Source: a virus | IMG/VR virus record: IMGVR_UViG_3300031862_000786 | Coordinates: 1 to 20,145 of that record | Direction: 5' to 3' (one strand) | Length of the DNA stretch: 20,145 nucleotides | Shown here: piece after piece, positions 7,024 to 14,187 of the stretch | Numbering within the stretch: the stretch's first letter is position 1 | Layout of the letters: the number at the start of each line of letters is the position of its first letter | The notes under the pieces: generated by a model | Databases searched by the model: none | What the model was told of the DNA's origin: nothing | What the model saw: only the letters and a program-made list of their open reading frames with translations | Position numbers and translations under genes: made by a program

Positions 7024-7100
7024 TTATAAATCAGATGGACAAGATGACAGAAGAGGAAGTTGAAAAGGCTAAGCGTGAGGCGAAAAGGCATGTCCGTTGA
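6559..7100 (+). CDS. Tail assembly chaperone gpGT-like fusion made by -1 frameshifting
   Basis: If ribosomes slip back one base at 6891-6897, translation passes from the zero frame (113 codons from 6559) into the frame ending at TGA 7098-7100, giving about 180 residues. The downstream part contains NEALTEFRLCKEFGWTPNQL and TVQQFLVIINQMDK followed by a charged EEEVEKAKREAKRH tail. That is the familiar gpT style: LCKEFGWTPxQL followed by a helical QxFL segment. This frame has no good start codon of its own in a useful place, and its ATG at 6864 lies within the upstream gene. In phages the fusion recruits tail tube subunits and the ratio of the two forms matters. The join is inferred from the sequence and not observed. 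Confidence 0.75.
6876..6897 (+). other. -1 ribosomal frameshift signal: T TTT TTA with upstream SD-like element
   Basis: The heptamer T TTT TTA (6891-6897) fits X XXY YYZ in the gpG frame (codons GCT TTT TTA). AAAGGAAG at 6876-6883 lies about 8-10 bases upstream, the spacing at which an internal Shine-Dalgarno stimulates -1 slippage in bacterial dnaX. I see no convincing downstream hairpin. Confidence 0.75.
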
Positions 7101-7461
7101 AATAACTTGTAATGTTGACGGAATCAAAGAGTTTCAGGCAGCCATGCAAAGGTTCGATGCTGCAATGCAGAACCAGGTACGCCGCTTTCTCATAACTTGG
7201 GCTGCTGACGTGAAAGCTGCTGCAATGCGAAATGCTCCTGTTAGGACCGGTCATCTTCGTAGTAGTATCTACGCCACCATTAAGGATTGGGTTGCTCAGA
7301 TAGGCGCCGAGGCTACGTACGCACTATTTGTTGAATTGGGTACTCGCCACATGCAAGCTCAGCCTTACCTTTGGCCTGCAATTCAGGAATATCTTCCAAG
7401 CCTTGAAATGAACATTTTCGGGGCCCTCGAACAAGCTAAAGCGGAGGCTGGTTTCCATTGA
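7090..7461 (+). CDS. HK97 gp10-like tail completion / minor structural protein
   Basis: The start is taken as ATG 7090. The in-frame TTG at 7060 would add ten basic residues and overlap the chaperone further. The 123-residue protein shows the HK97 gp10 pattern: an opening ITCNVDGIKEFQAAMQRFD, a helix containing LITWAADVKAAAMRNAPVRTGHLR (the APVRTGxLR core), SIYATIKDW, a strand ATYALFVELGTRHMQAQPYLWPA (FVExGTRxMxAQPYL), and a C-terminal helix. The family usually acts near the head-tail joint or tail end. Here it lies between the assembly chaperone and the tape measure rather than next to the connectors, an unusual but not unique placement. It ends in a TTGA overlap with the tape measure gene. 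Confidence 0.8.
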   Translation: MSVEITCNVDGIKEFQAAMQRFDAAMQNQVRRFLITWAADVKAAAMRNAPVRTGHLRSSIYATIKDWVAQIGAEATYALFVELGTRHMQAQPYLWPAIQEYLPSLEMNIFGALEQAKAEAGFH

Positions 7462-8387
7462 GCTTCAGGGAATTGGGCATAACCATTATCGCCCAGAACT
7501 TGGCAAGCGCAGAATTTTCCAAGGTTGCTTCTGACGCTGGAGCAATGGCAACTGAAGTTTCAAGTCAAAGAATGGCCATTAATGTGGAAAATTTTGCAAG
7601 TCCCGAAATCAGCCGAGTCGCCGAAGATGTCGCTCGAGTAAAGGGTGAAGTTGAAAGTCAACCGATAACGATTGCCTTTGCGCCGGTTGAAGTTCCAAGC
7701 ATTCCGCCAGTCGATGTTTCAAGCTTTGAAGGCGCCCAGGTTACTTTCGGCGAGGTAGGGGCTTCAGCAATTGAGATGGGCGAGAATGTTAAGGCTGCAG
7801 GCTCCAGTTTCACCGAGATGCAAATGCACGCTGAAGCAAGTACTGTGAGCTTGCGCACGGTTGCCGGCGGCATAAGGACTACTGCCATGATGGGCACAGA
7901 ACTTACAATGCTCGCCTCAGACTTCGGAATCGTGGATAAGGAGACAAGCAAATACATGCGCACCGTGATGGCCATCATAATGGTTGTTTCCACCGCAGCT
8001 CGAATGTACAGCTTTCTCACGTTGATGACGACTGGACACACGGCTGCTGTTGCCATTGAAGGAACAACTGAAACAGCTACAACAGGAGCCGTAACCGCTT
8101 CAGGCATAGCCCACACCATCAAAACGGCCATTACATGGGTTGCTGTTGCTGCCCAAAACGCCTTAAACATTAGCCACGCAACATTTCTCGCTTTAACCGG
8201 TGTTGGAATTGGTGTGATTATTGCTGCAGCAGCAGCCATGGCTTATTTCGCAAGTCAAATGAACGCCGCGACATCGAGTGTTCAGAGTTTCAATGAGGCA
8301 AGTGCTGAAACTCCTTCTAATGCTCGCGGTATTCAGCGTGCGGGCGAATCAGACCTTTATCGCCGAGGGGTTGAGGGCTCGCCTTGA
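7458..8387 (+). CDS. Short tape measure protein
   Basis: This 309-residue protein starts at TTG 7458 in a TTGA overlap with the gp10-like gene. Residues about 12-73 contain a tandem duplication of roughly 31 residues: AQNLASAEFSKVASDAGAMA, and again VENFASPEISRVAEDVARVK. Next come a Pro/Val-rich link and an amphipathic helical region. Two hydrophobic stretches follow, about residues 168-192 (TVMAIIMVVSTAARMYSFLT) and 245-266 (LTGVGIGVIIAAAAAMAYFA). Such stretches are typical of tape measures and may help genome passage across the membrane. The location between tail chaperone and tail hub confirms the role. At about 0.15 nm per residue the tail would be roughly 45 nm, short for a siphovirus. 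This length estimate follows the usual rule and is not measured. Confidence 0.8.
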   Translation: MSFRELGITIIAQNLASAEFSKVASDAGAMATEVSSQRMAINVENFASPEISRVAEDVARVKGEVESQPITIAFAPVEVPSIPPVDVSSFEGAQVTFGEVGASAIEMGENVKAAGSSFTEMQMHAEASTVSLRTVAGGIRTTAMMGTELTMLASDFGIVDKETSKYMRTVMAIIMVVSTAARMYSFLTLMTTGHTAAVAIEGTTETATTGAVTASGIAHTIKTAITWVAVAAQNALNISHATFLALTGVGIGVIIAAAAAMAYFASQMNAATSSVQSFNEASAETPSNARGIQRAGESDLYRRGVEGSP

Positions 8388-10003
8388 GCGTTGATATTCC
8401 GAACCTCGCCGTGGTTCTGGGCTCTGTTACGCCTCCTCAAGGCGATGTTATCGAGGCAAGGATCCACCTAGGTGCGACGAAGGAAGTTAGCAGCTGGGAA
8501 CTCCTCTTGCAAAATTGGGATAAGAAGTATAGTCCCGGCGGGACCTATCCAATCATTGTTAGTCAAGATGGCCATATCAACATTGGTAGAGGCGTGAACT
8601 GTCCACAGATCATTACTACGAGGACGGAGAGCATCAGGTACGAGTCAGGCCCCAGCGAGAATTATCTACGTGTCAGTGGTCGGTGTTGGGGCGAGAAACT
8701 TTTCCGCCGGGTTGTTACAAAGACGTATTCTAGTCAAAAAGGAGAAGCCATTATTAAGGATTTACTTGATTATTTTGCTGGTTTAAGCCACGTTAGAAAT
8801 TCCATTGAACTTGTCGAAAATACAGACACAACCTACACTAAACTTGAGTATGAGAATACGCCTGTTTGGGATATTTTGAAGTTTATTGCTGGAAGTGCTG
8901 ATCTAGCAGGCGTGATTGGCTATGATTTTCGTGTGGCGCCTGATGCTAAATTTGAGTTTTTCCCTAGAAACAGCAAAACTAGTTCCGTAAGTTTGAGTGA
9001 GAAGATTGAGCAGAGTGAGTATCGCAAGGATATATTTGGGGTTCGGAATAAAATTACGATTTATGGGGTTCAAAATCGTATGGACCCAACTGATGGAGAT
9101 GCATGGACAGAACCTGCTTCGGAACCGCCTGAAAACTGGGTTTTGGATTTTGGCGAGGGTGTGCATCGGTCTGGAACATACGTGAAGGTTGGGTCTTATT
9201 CCATTTTTGGTAGAGCCGATCCGACCACGTACCGTGTGACGTTTCATCGTAACCTTTCTGGGCTTTCGCCTTTCTATTATTCAATGCTAAAGTTTTGGTG
9301 TGTTAGCCAATATGTTCCTCAGGATCATCGTTGGATTCGCCTTTTAGCACCTGATGATAGTAATTATTTTCAAAAATCAGACTTCACCGTCGGATACACG
9401 AGCATGAGTGATTGGAGACTTAACGAGTTGCCCTTGGGTAAATCGCAAGAGTATGATGCTTTAACAAATCCTAATGGAATATGGGTGAAAGTGGGTAATC
9501 CCTCATGGTTTAACATAAGCGCAATAAAATTTGAAGCGCAATGGAATTTACCATGGGACCTTTTCATTGACGGATTATTTTTTGATAAGGGTCGATTCAA
9601 GAATACACAAGAGGACTCAACGAGTCAAAGTAATTATGGTATTAGAGAATTAGTTGATACTGATGAGGAGCTGTACAGTGATAATGAATGCATGTTAAGG
9701 GCTAAGGCTATTCTCGCTCAGCTAAAGGATCCAGCGGAATACCTCACGATTAAAAGTGCAGTCATTGACTATGGAACGACACCTTTGTTTGCTGGAGATA
9801 AAATCCATGTGGTTTTGCCAAACGAGAATGTGGATGCTGACTTTCGCATTCTGACTGTCGAGTATGTTGTCGATGCGAAGACTCAGACTCTTGAGATAAC
9901 CATGGAACTTGGCCGTGAGGTTCCGCTTTTGGCTGATTATTTGTATGCCCTCCGCAGCAAGTCTGATCACATGAGTAGACATAAAATTGCGAGGATGATT
10001 TAA
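8384..10003 (+). CDS. Tail hub/baseplate protein with inserted beta-sandwich
   Basis: This 539-residue protein starts at TTG 8384 in a TTGA overlap. Residues 1-235 and about 408-510 form the two parts of a gp27-like tail hub fold: a N-terminal barrel (EARIHLGATKEVSSWELLLQ, then GRCWGEKLFRR and AIIKDLLDYF, with VWDILKFIAG and FGVRNKITIYG) and a C-terminal return (ELYSDNECMLRAKAILAQLKD, GTTPLFAGDKIHVVLPN, and DFRILTVEYVVD followed by TLEITMELGR). Between them lies an insert (about 236-408) containing YRVTFHRNLS, GIWVKVGNPSWFNISAIKF and LFIDGLFFDKGRF. It looks like a concanavalin/CBM-type jelly roll with an FIDGLFFD strand. The gene follows the tape measure as expected. The hub closes the tail and carries receptor-binding parts; the insert could bind glycan. 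Confidence 0.75.
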   Translation: MSVDIPNLAVVLGSVTPPQGDVIEARIHLGATKEVSSWELLLQNWDKKYSPGGTYPIIVSQDGHINIGRGVNCPQIITTRTESIRYESGPSENYLRVSGRCWGEKLFRRVVTKTYSSQKGEAIIKDLLDYFAGLSHVRNSIELVENTDTTYTKLEYENTPVWDILKFIAGSADLAGVIGYDFRVAPDAKFEFFPRNSKTSSVSLSEKIEQSEYRKDIFGVRNKITIYGVQNRMDPTDGDAWTEPASEPPENWVLDFGEGVHRSGTYVKVGSYSIFGRADPTTYRVTFHRNLSGLSPFYYSMLKFWCVSQYVPQDHRWIRLLAPDDSNYFQKSDFTVGYTSMSDWRLNELPLGKSQEYDALTNPNGIWVKVGNPSWFNISAIKFEAQWNLPWDLFIDGLFFDKGRFKNTQEDSTSQSNYGIRELVDTDEELYSDNECMLRAKAILAQLKDPAEYLTIKSAVIDYGTTPLFAGDKIHVVLPNENVDADFRILTVEYVVDAKTQTLEITMELGREVPLLADYLYALRSKSDHMSRHKIARMI

Positions 10004-10050
10004 TGAACAAGCAAGTTTGCGTCAAAGACCTTTCGGACGGAGGCGGTTGA
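10003..10050 (+). CDS. Possible 15-codon leader or remnant ORF
   Basis: ATG at 10003 overlaps the tail hub stop (TAATG) and encodes MNKQVCVKDLSDGGG before TGA at 10048. It spans the GGAGG site of the next gene and stops two bases before that gene's GTG, so it may couple translation. It may instead be a chance ORF or a remnant, since the gene at 10282 also begins MNKQ. Confidence 0.25.
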   Translation: MNKQVCVKDLSDGGG

Positions 10051-10051
10051 A

Positions 10052-10285
10052 GTGGCTGCGAAAGTTGATGTTTTGGAGTATTTCGGTCGAGAGACTGAAC
10101 TGAAAAAGAAGTGGATGCGGATGTGGGAGAGTCTTGGAAAGCGAATACTTAGGATGCCTAAGTGGATGCAAGACATCGTGCTTGAAGACATAAACACAGC
10201 CATCAGAAACCGAATAGCCACCATGGAGATGATTCAAAAAACAAAAATGATGAAGAAAAACGCTAGGAGAGGTGTTGCAGCATGA
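10052..10285 (+). CDS. Small basic helical viral protein
   Basis: This 77-residue protein starts at GTG 10052, with GGAGG at 10039-10043 at eight-base spacing. It is basic and helical: VDVLEYFGRETELKKKWMRM, then WESLGKRILRMPKWMQDIVL and EDINTAIRNRIATMEMIQKT, ending in a KMMKKNARRG tail. Many Trp and Met residues and clustered Arg/Lys suggest nucleic-acid or protein binding. No family is recognised. Its stop overlaps the next ATG by four bases (ATGA). It sits between tail genes and terminase genes, a common place for small regulators or packaging helpers, but that is only context. The frame is open upstream to 10007, so a longer form cannot be excluded. Confidence 0.6.
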   Translation: MAAKVDVLEYFGRETELKKKWMRMWESLGKRILRMPKWMQDIVLEDINTAIRNRIATMEMIQKTKMMKKNARRGVAA

Positions 10286-10686
10286 ATAAGCAGCTTTTGA
10301 AGCAGATTAAGAGTCTTAGGCCTGGGAGTCTTATTCAAGTGAATTGGCATGATGCCAGTATAGGCAAAAGTTTGAGTGGAGGGCGCACTGGAATAGATGT
10401 TCCAGTGTTTAGCATAGGCATTTTTATAGGATTGTTGGGTGAGAATGATAAGCACATTATTTTGGGCCAGAATCATTTCCGATATGCGGATGGCATTTTC
10501 GACATTGACTATACCGCTATACCGCTTGTTTGGGGCGTCAACATCAAAGTCATTCAAGTGGAATACATAAGCAGAGAGGAGGCTCAGCAACTGTTAAACA
10601 GTTTCTTGTTGGGCGGTAGGCGGACTCTTCCGAAACGTCTGAAACGTCAAGAACGGTTGAGGAACCATCATGACAGACTGGATTAA
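10282..10686 (+). CDS. Small viral protein with predicted SH3/Sm-like beta barrel
   Basis: This 134-residue protein has ATG 10282 overlapping the previous stop. Residues about 8-95 alternate short strands and turns: LRPGSLIQVNWHDASIG, VFSIGIFIGLLGEN and KHIILGQNHFRYADGIFDID, then VWGVNIKVIQVEYI. Strand lengths and the GxLIQVxW opening fit a small SH3- or Sm-like barrel. A C-terminal helix (REEAQQLLNSFLLG) is followed by a highly basic tail (RRTLPKRLKRQERLRNHHD) that could contact nucleic acid. There is no signal or membrane segment. I do not recognise a named family. It overlaps the downstream membrane-protein gene by seventeen bases. The barrel call is from reading the strand pattern. Confidence 0.6.
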   Translation: MNKQLLKQIKSLRPGSLIQVNWHDASIGKSLSGGRTGIDVPVFSIGIFIGLLGENDKHIILGQNHFRYADGIFDIDYTAIPLVWGVNIKVIQVEYISREEAQQLLNSFLLGGRRTLPKRLKRQERLRNHHDRLD

Positions 10687-10927
10687 GAAGGCTCTAACAA
10701 AGACTGTTCAGCGTAAGGGTTCTCGCGGGAAAACGGAAGTTATTGTTGTGCAGCCTAATGAGAAGCTTGTTTATGGCGTTAAATTTGCCATTGGCATGAC
10801 GGTTTGTCTATCAGCTCTCGAAATAGCGCACATGGCTTTCTTAGGTTCTTGGAGCTCTGAAGTCTTTGCAGCAATCACAGGCCTGAGCGGAACGGTTATG
10901 GGTATTTTTGTGGGACAGAAGGCGTAG
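10670..10927 (+). CDS. Small holin-like membrane protein
   Basis: This 85-residue protein starts at ATG 10670, inside the end of the preceding gene. A basic N-terminus (DWIKKALTKTVQRKGSRGKT) is followed by two predicted transmembrane segments, about residues 35-59 (YGVKFAIGMTVCLSALEIAH) and 64-83 (EVFAAITGLSGTVMGIFVG). Size, topology and position just before the terminases resemble small holin-like proteins of tailed viruses. Archaea lack a bacterial-type wall, so an analogous egress or membrane role is inference, and it could instead be an anchor protein. There is no endolysin candidate next to it. It is followed three bases later by the candidate small terminase. Confidence 0.6.
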   Translation: MTDWIKKALTKTVQRKGSRGKTEVIVVQPNEKLVYGVKFAIGMTVCLSALEIAHMAFLGSWSSEVFAAITGLSGTVMGIFVGQKA

Positions 10928-10930
10928 CGC

Positions 10931-11251
10931 ATGACAAAAAAAAATATTTTTTTTCAACATGTGATCTACCGTTCTTTTTGTCGGATCGCCAAGAAACTTA
11001 AGGGTAAGGATTTTGTTGATGCGGAGTCTTTCAAGGCGCGGGATAAGATTATGCGAGTGTTTGCTGCTGAATGTTACGAGATTGCTGAAACATACGCTAA
11101 AGCAAAGCAACCGAAACCGAAGCTTAGTCTTCAATACATGAAGTTAGCTGCTAAGCTTCTGGGCTTGTCTCTGCGTCCGAAAAAACTCTCCGATCTCGAT
11201 GAGATTAAGAAGGCTTTAGCTAAGTTGAAAGCTGAGGCGCCGCCCGAATGA
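10931..11251 (+). CDS. terS: Candidate small terminase subunit
   Basis: This 106-residue protein starts at ATG 10931; GTG at 10961 is an alternative. It is helical and strongly basic: RSFCRIAKKLKGKDF, AESFKARDKIMRVFAAECYE, YAKAKQPKPKLSLQYMKLAAKLL and DEIKKALAKLKAEAPP. The ATGA overlap with the large terminase gene and its size are the best evidence for TerS, which recognises the packaging site and regulates the large subunit. The sequence itself is not recognisably of a known TerS family, so the call rests on order. An unusual A9-TA-T8 tract at 10936-10954 lies in codons 2-8, giving KKNIFF at the N-terminus, which may bear on start choice. Confidence 0.55.
   Translation: MTKKNIFFQHVIYRSFCRIAKKLKGKDFVDAESFKARDKIMRVFAAECYEIAETYAKAKQPKPKLSLQYMKLAAKLLGLSLRPKKLSDLDEIKKALAKLKAEAPPE
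10937..10954. other. Perfect A8-TA-T8 palindrome at the start of the small terminase gene
   Basis: The tract is A9 (10936-10944), TA, then T8 (10947-10954). An 18-base stretch is perfectly self-complementary. It falls in codons 3-8 of the candidate small terminase gene. It may act as a bent-DNA packaging or regulatory site, or as a T-run that weakens transcription. Confidence 0.6.
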
Positions 11252-12732
11252 CTGTTTCTTGGAAAGGATTGCCTGATAGCCCACAATCTCTTTGGCGTGA
11301 AATTGAAAAGTTAAAGGGGCAACGTGAGAAGCCAAAACCTCTACCTATTCCAGAGGATTTTTCTGAGTTTTGTGAGAAATTGCTTAGGTTAAAACTTACG
11401 GATTATCAGTGTGAGGGTGCCAAACTAGTAGCAGAGAATGATTCTGTAGCCCTCCGATGGTCCAGACAAAGCGGCAAAACGCACATGGTCAGCGCTTGGC
11501 TGTTGCACTGTGCCCTTTTGCATCCTGGAGCTCAGATTGCCATTGTGGGACCTAGTTGGCGTCAAACGAAAATTCCGATTCGCAAGATTAATGGTTTCTT
11601 ATATAACCTGCCCCGGGGGGTTTACCGCAAACCTCAAGCTACTATGGTTTCTCTGAGGAATGGTAGCCTTATTCAGGCTTTTCCCTGTAACCCGGACACT
11701 ATTAGGGGATTTACGCTTGACGTTGTCTATGCTGACGAGTACAATTACATTCCAATGGATCAGGAACTCTATGATGCTATCGTGTTTACTCTCGCTACCA
11801 AAGCCCACGGAAAATTCATTTGCAGCAGCACGCCCGGCTCGACGGATAGCATGTTTTGGAAATTTTTCAATCGCCCACAATACAAGCATTTTGCCAAGAG
11901 TCATGTGACGTGGCAGCAGGCCCTCGAGCCTAATGGTCCTTTGACGAAGAGAAAAGTGGAGCAGTTGAAGGAGGAGTATTCGGATGATCCTTGGCGTTGG
12001 AAACGGGAGATGGAAGCTGAGTGGGCTGAGGACGAAGCCGTTTGGCTGCCCTTAAGCTTGATCACAAATTGTCAGAAAGCGGATTTGGAACTCTGGGATT
12101 CTGAGAGCATTCATAATGGTAGATTCTTTGGCGGCTTAGACTTTGGCAAGGAAAAAGACTATTCGGCTTTCGCGGTCGCGGAAGAGGTTGATAGCAAGTT
12201 TGTACTTCGCCATGTGAAAGTGTGGCCCTTGGAAACGAAATATGCTAGTGTCATCGGCTACGTTAAGACGGTAGCAGATCGTTGGCAGCAGTTTGAGAAG
12301 ATCCGATGTGATATAACTGGCGTTGGCAACTATATTGTTGAGGATATGATTAACGGTGGCATTGAAAATGTGGAAGGCGTCTCATTCACGCATCCTCGAA
12401 AGCAGGAAATGGCTAGCCTTCTCAAACAGCGCATGCTTAATGGCTCCTACGCCTATCCCTACACAGATATCCAAATTTCACCATCCAAGAAACTCAATTA
12501 TTCAGTCGAGTTGAACGTTGAACGATTCGAGTTGCGTAAGGATGGGACTTATCGCTTTTTCCATCCAGAAAACCAACATGATGATGTCTTTTGGGCTACT
12601 GCCCTAGCGCTTTATGCTACGGTTGAAATGGCGCCGGAACCATTTCTTGCAGTTATACCTCGTAGGGCTAACAAGTTGCAACGGTTGAGGGACAAGCTTT
12701 TGAAACGTAAATTTGAAGGTGCAGGAAGGTGA
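11248..12732 (+). CDS. terL: Terminase large subunit (packaging ATPase and nuclease)
   Basis: This 494-residue protein starts at ATG 11248 (ATGA overlap). The ATPase domain has a Walker A at residues 70-78 (RWSRQSGKT), a Walker B at 157-165 (LDVVYADEY, D163/E164) and a coupling motif SSTPGS at 193-198. The RNase H-like nuclease domain has GLDFGKEKDYSAF (D298), CDITGVGNYIVED (D355) and HDDVFWATALA (D445/D446). All the catalytic parts are therefore present. The enzyme drives viral DNA into preformed heads and cuts concatemers. The length is normal for the family. This is the firmest evidence that the block is a head-tailed virus. The gene overlaps the next by four bases (GTGA). Confidence 0.96.
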   Translation: MTVSWKGLPDSPQSLWREIEKLKGQREKPKPLPIPEDFSEFCEKLLRLKLTDYQCEGAKLVAENDSVALRWSRQSGKTHMVSAWLLHCALLHPGAQIAIVGPSWRQTKIPIRKINGFLYNLPRGVYRKPQATMVSLRNGSLIQAFPCNPDTIRGFTLDVVYADEYNYIPMDQELYDAIVFTLATKAHGKFICSSTPGSTDSMFWKFFNRPQYKHFAKSHVTWQQALEPNGPLTKRKVEQLKEEYSDDPWRWKREMEAEWAEDEAVWLPLSLITNCQKADLELWDSESIHNGRFFGGLDFGKEKDYSAFAVAEEVDSKFVLRHVKVWPLETKYASVIGYVKTVADRWQQFEKIRCDITGVGNYIVEDMINGGIENVEGVSFTHPRKQEMASLLKQRMLNGSYAYPYTDIQISPSKKLNYSVELNVERFELRKDGTYRFFHPENQHDDVFWATALALYATVEMAPEPFLAVIPRRANKLQRLRDKLLKRKFEGAGR

Positions 12733-14183
12733 GAAGGCGAGAGTTTTTCCGCATACGTCAATACGCCCGCCGGTATGACCGTGAAACAGCGAAATTCATA
12801 ATTAACCTAGCTTACGAAACTGCAGCTCCAGAGCCAACGGAGCGAGTGGTTTCAGTTGCTGAAGGCTTCGGTCTTGGGCTTGACCAATGGGAGAAGTTCG
12901 TGGTTTACGATAATGTTGAGTTGAAAATAGGGCCAACGGACATCACACTCATAACTGGCGATTCAGGCTCGGGCAAAAGTGTTCTACTCAAAGCCTTAGA
13001 GAAGGACATTAAACAAGACTTGGGCTTGAGCTACATTAACATTAATGATATTTTACCAATGATTGGTAAACCGCTAATCGAAACTGTTGGCGAAACTCTT
13101 GAGGAAGGTTTAGAGCTTCTCAGCAGAGTAGGCTTAAACGATGCTTTCCTTTTCCTTCGCAGTTATGAGCAGCTTAGTGATGGACAGAAATACCGCTATA
13201 AAATAGCGAAAATGATGGAGAGTAAGGCTCAATTTTGGATAATGGATGAAGCTATGGCTACGCTTGACAGGGACACAGCTAAAATCGTGGCTTACAACCT
13301 TCAGAAACTCGCAAGACAGCAAGGCAAAGCAGTTTTGGCAGCCACAACACACACGGATCTCCTGGGGGATCTGAACCCTTCGGTACATATTCATAAGCGA
13401 TTTGGAAAAGAAATCTGTGTAGTGTACTATACAAATCAGCTAGCCAAAGAATGCAGCCTCGTTAAGGAAATGCATGTAGAGAAAGGCTCAACTGAGGATT
13501 GGCGTAAGCTTGCGGGCTTCCATTACAGAAGCCACAAAATAGTGGCGCCTCGCAAAATCTTCTGCCTCAAACGGAAAGAAGAGTTGTGTGGTGTCATTGT
13601 TTATTGTTATCCGCCACCAACAGCTTTTGGGCGTAGGCTTGTCTTGCCAAAGCTGTCTATGAAGGAGCTGAACAAAGAGCTGAGCATTATAAGCCGTGTG
13701 GTTGTGCATCCCAAATACCGCACCATAGGTTTAGGCGTGAAGCTTCTGCGTGAAACTTTGGCTAAGGCTGGCACGCCTTACGTGGAAATGCCCGCTGTCA
13801 TGGCGAAATATAATCCGTTCGGAGAGAAGGCTGGAATGAGGAAAATAGCTGAGCAGCCACCGCCTAAAGAAGCCTTAGCCATTGCAGAGATACTGCAGCA
13901 GCTTGGCTTTAACATTCAACTATTGGGGAGCGAGAAATACGTTTTAAACAAGCTTCAAACCCTGAGCGATGAAGACATAGACGAGGTTAGAGAGGCGTTC
14001 ATCAAACATTGTCATACACGGTTCATGAAATACTTCTTTCCGCATCTGGTTTTTGGACATAAGAAAGCTTACGTTGAGGAGATAAAGAAACTAAGCCTTG
14101 AAAGGCTTGCACGTTTAATTAAAGTGTGTGGCTTTCTTCTGCAGACGAAGGTTTATCTTTTCTGGAAAAACTTGAATGTATAA
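12729..14183 (+). CDS. Soluble ABC ATPase fused to GNAT acetyltransferase (COG2401-like)
   Basis: This 484-residue protein starts at GTG 12729 in a GTGA overlap with the large terminase. The ABC domain (about 35-225) has Walker A GDSGSGKS (77-84), signature LSDGQKYR (149-156), Walker B FWIMDEAMATLD (169-180) and an H-loop histidine (ATTHTD, H208). No transmembrane part exists, so it is not a transporter. The C-terminal part (about 225-400) has a GNAT acetyl-CoA motif, SRVVVHPKYRTIGLGVKLLR (322-341), followed by PYVEMPAVMAKYNPFGEKAGM. A helical extension fills 400-484. The domain pair matches the COG2401 family of uncertain function. Given its neighbour, roles in packaging, DNA modification (as with the GNAT-fold Mom of phage Mu) or countering host defence are possible, and none is shown. 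It is the last viral gene before the convergent host gene. Confidence 0.85.
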   Translation: MRRREFFRIRQYARRYDRETAKFIINLAYETAAPEPTERVVSVAEGFGLGLDQWEKFVVYDNVELKIGPTDITLITGDSGSGKSVLLKALEKDIKQDLGLSYININDILPMIGKPLIETVGETLEEGLELLSRVGLNDAFLFLRSYEQLSDGQKYRYKIAKMMESKAQFWIMDEAMATLDRDTAKIVAYNLQKLARQQGKAVLAATTHTDLLGDLNPSVHIHKRFGKEICVVYYTNQLAKECSLVKEMHVEKGSTEDWRKLAGFHYRSHKIVAPRKIFCLKRKEELCGVIVYCYPPPTAFGRRLVLPKLSMKELNKELSIISRVVVHPKYRTIGLGVKLLRETLAKAGTPYVEMPAVMAKYNPFGEKAGMRKIAEQPPPKEALAIAEILQQLGFNIQLLGSEKYVLNKLQTLSDEDIDEVREAFIKHCHTRFMKYFFPHLVFGHKKAYVEEIKKLSLERLARLIKVCGFLLQTKVYLFWKNLNV

Positions 14184-14187
14184 GTGG

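Noticed and set aside
7658-8239. 193-codon hydrophobic minus-strand frame
   Set aside because: It is the antisense of the Ala/Val-rich tape measure gene, which fits the syntenic order and has coupled start and stop.
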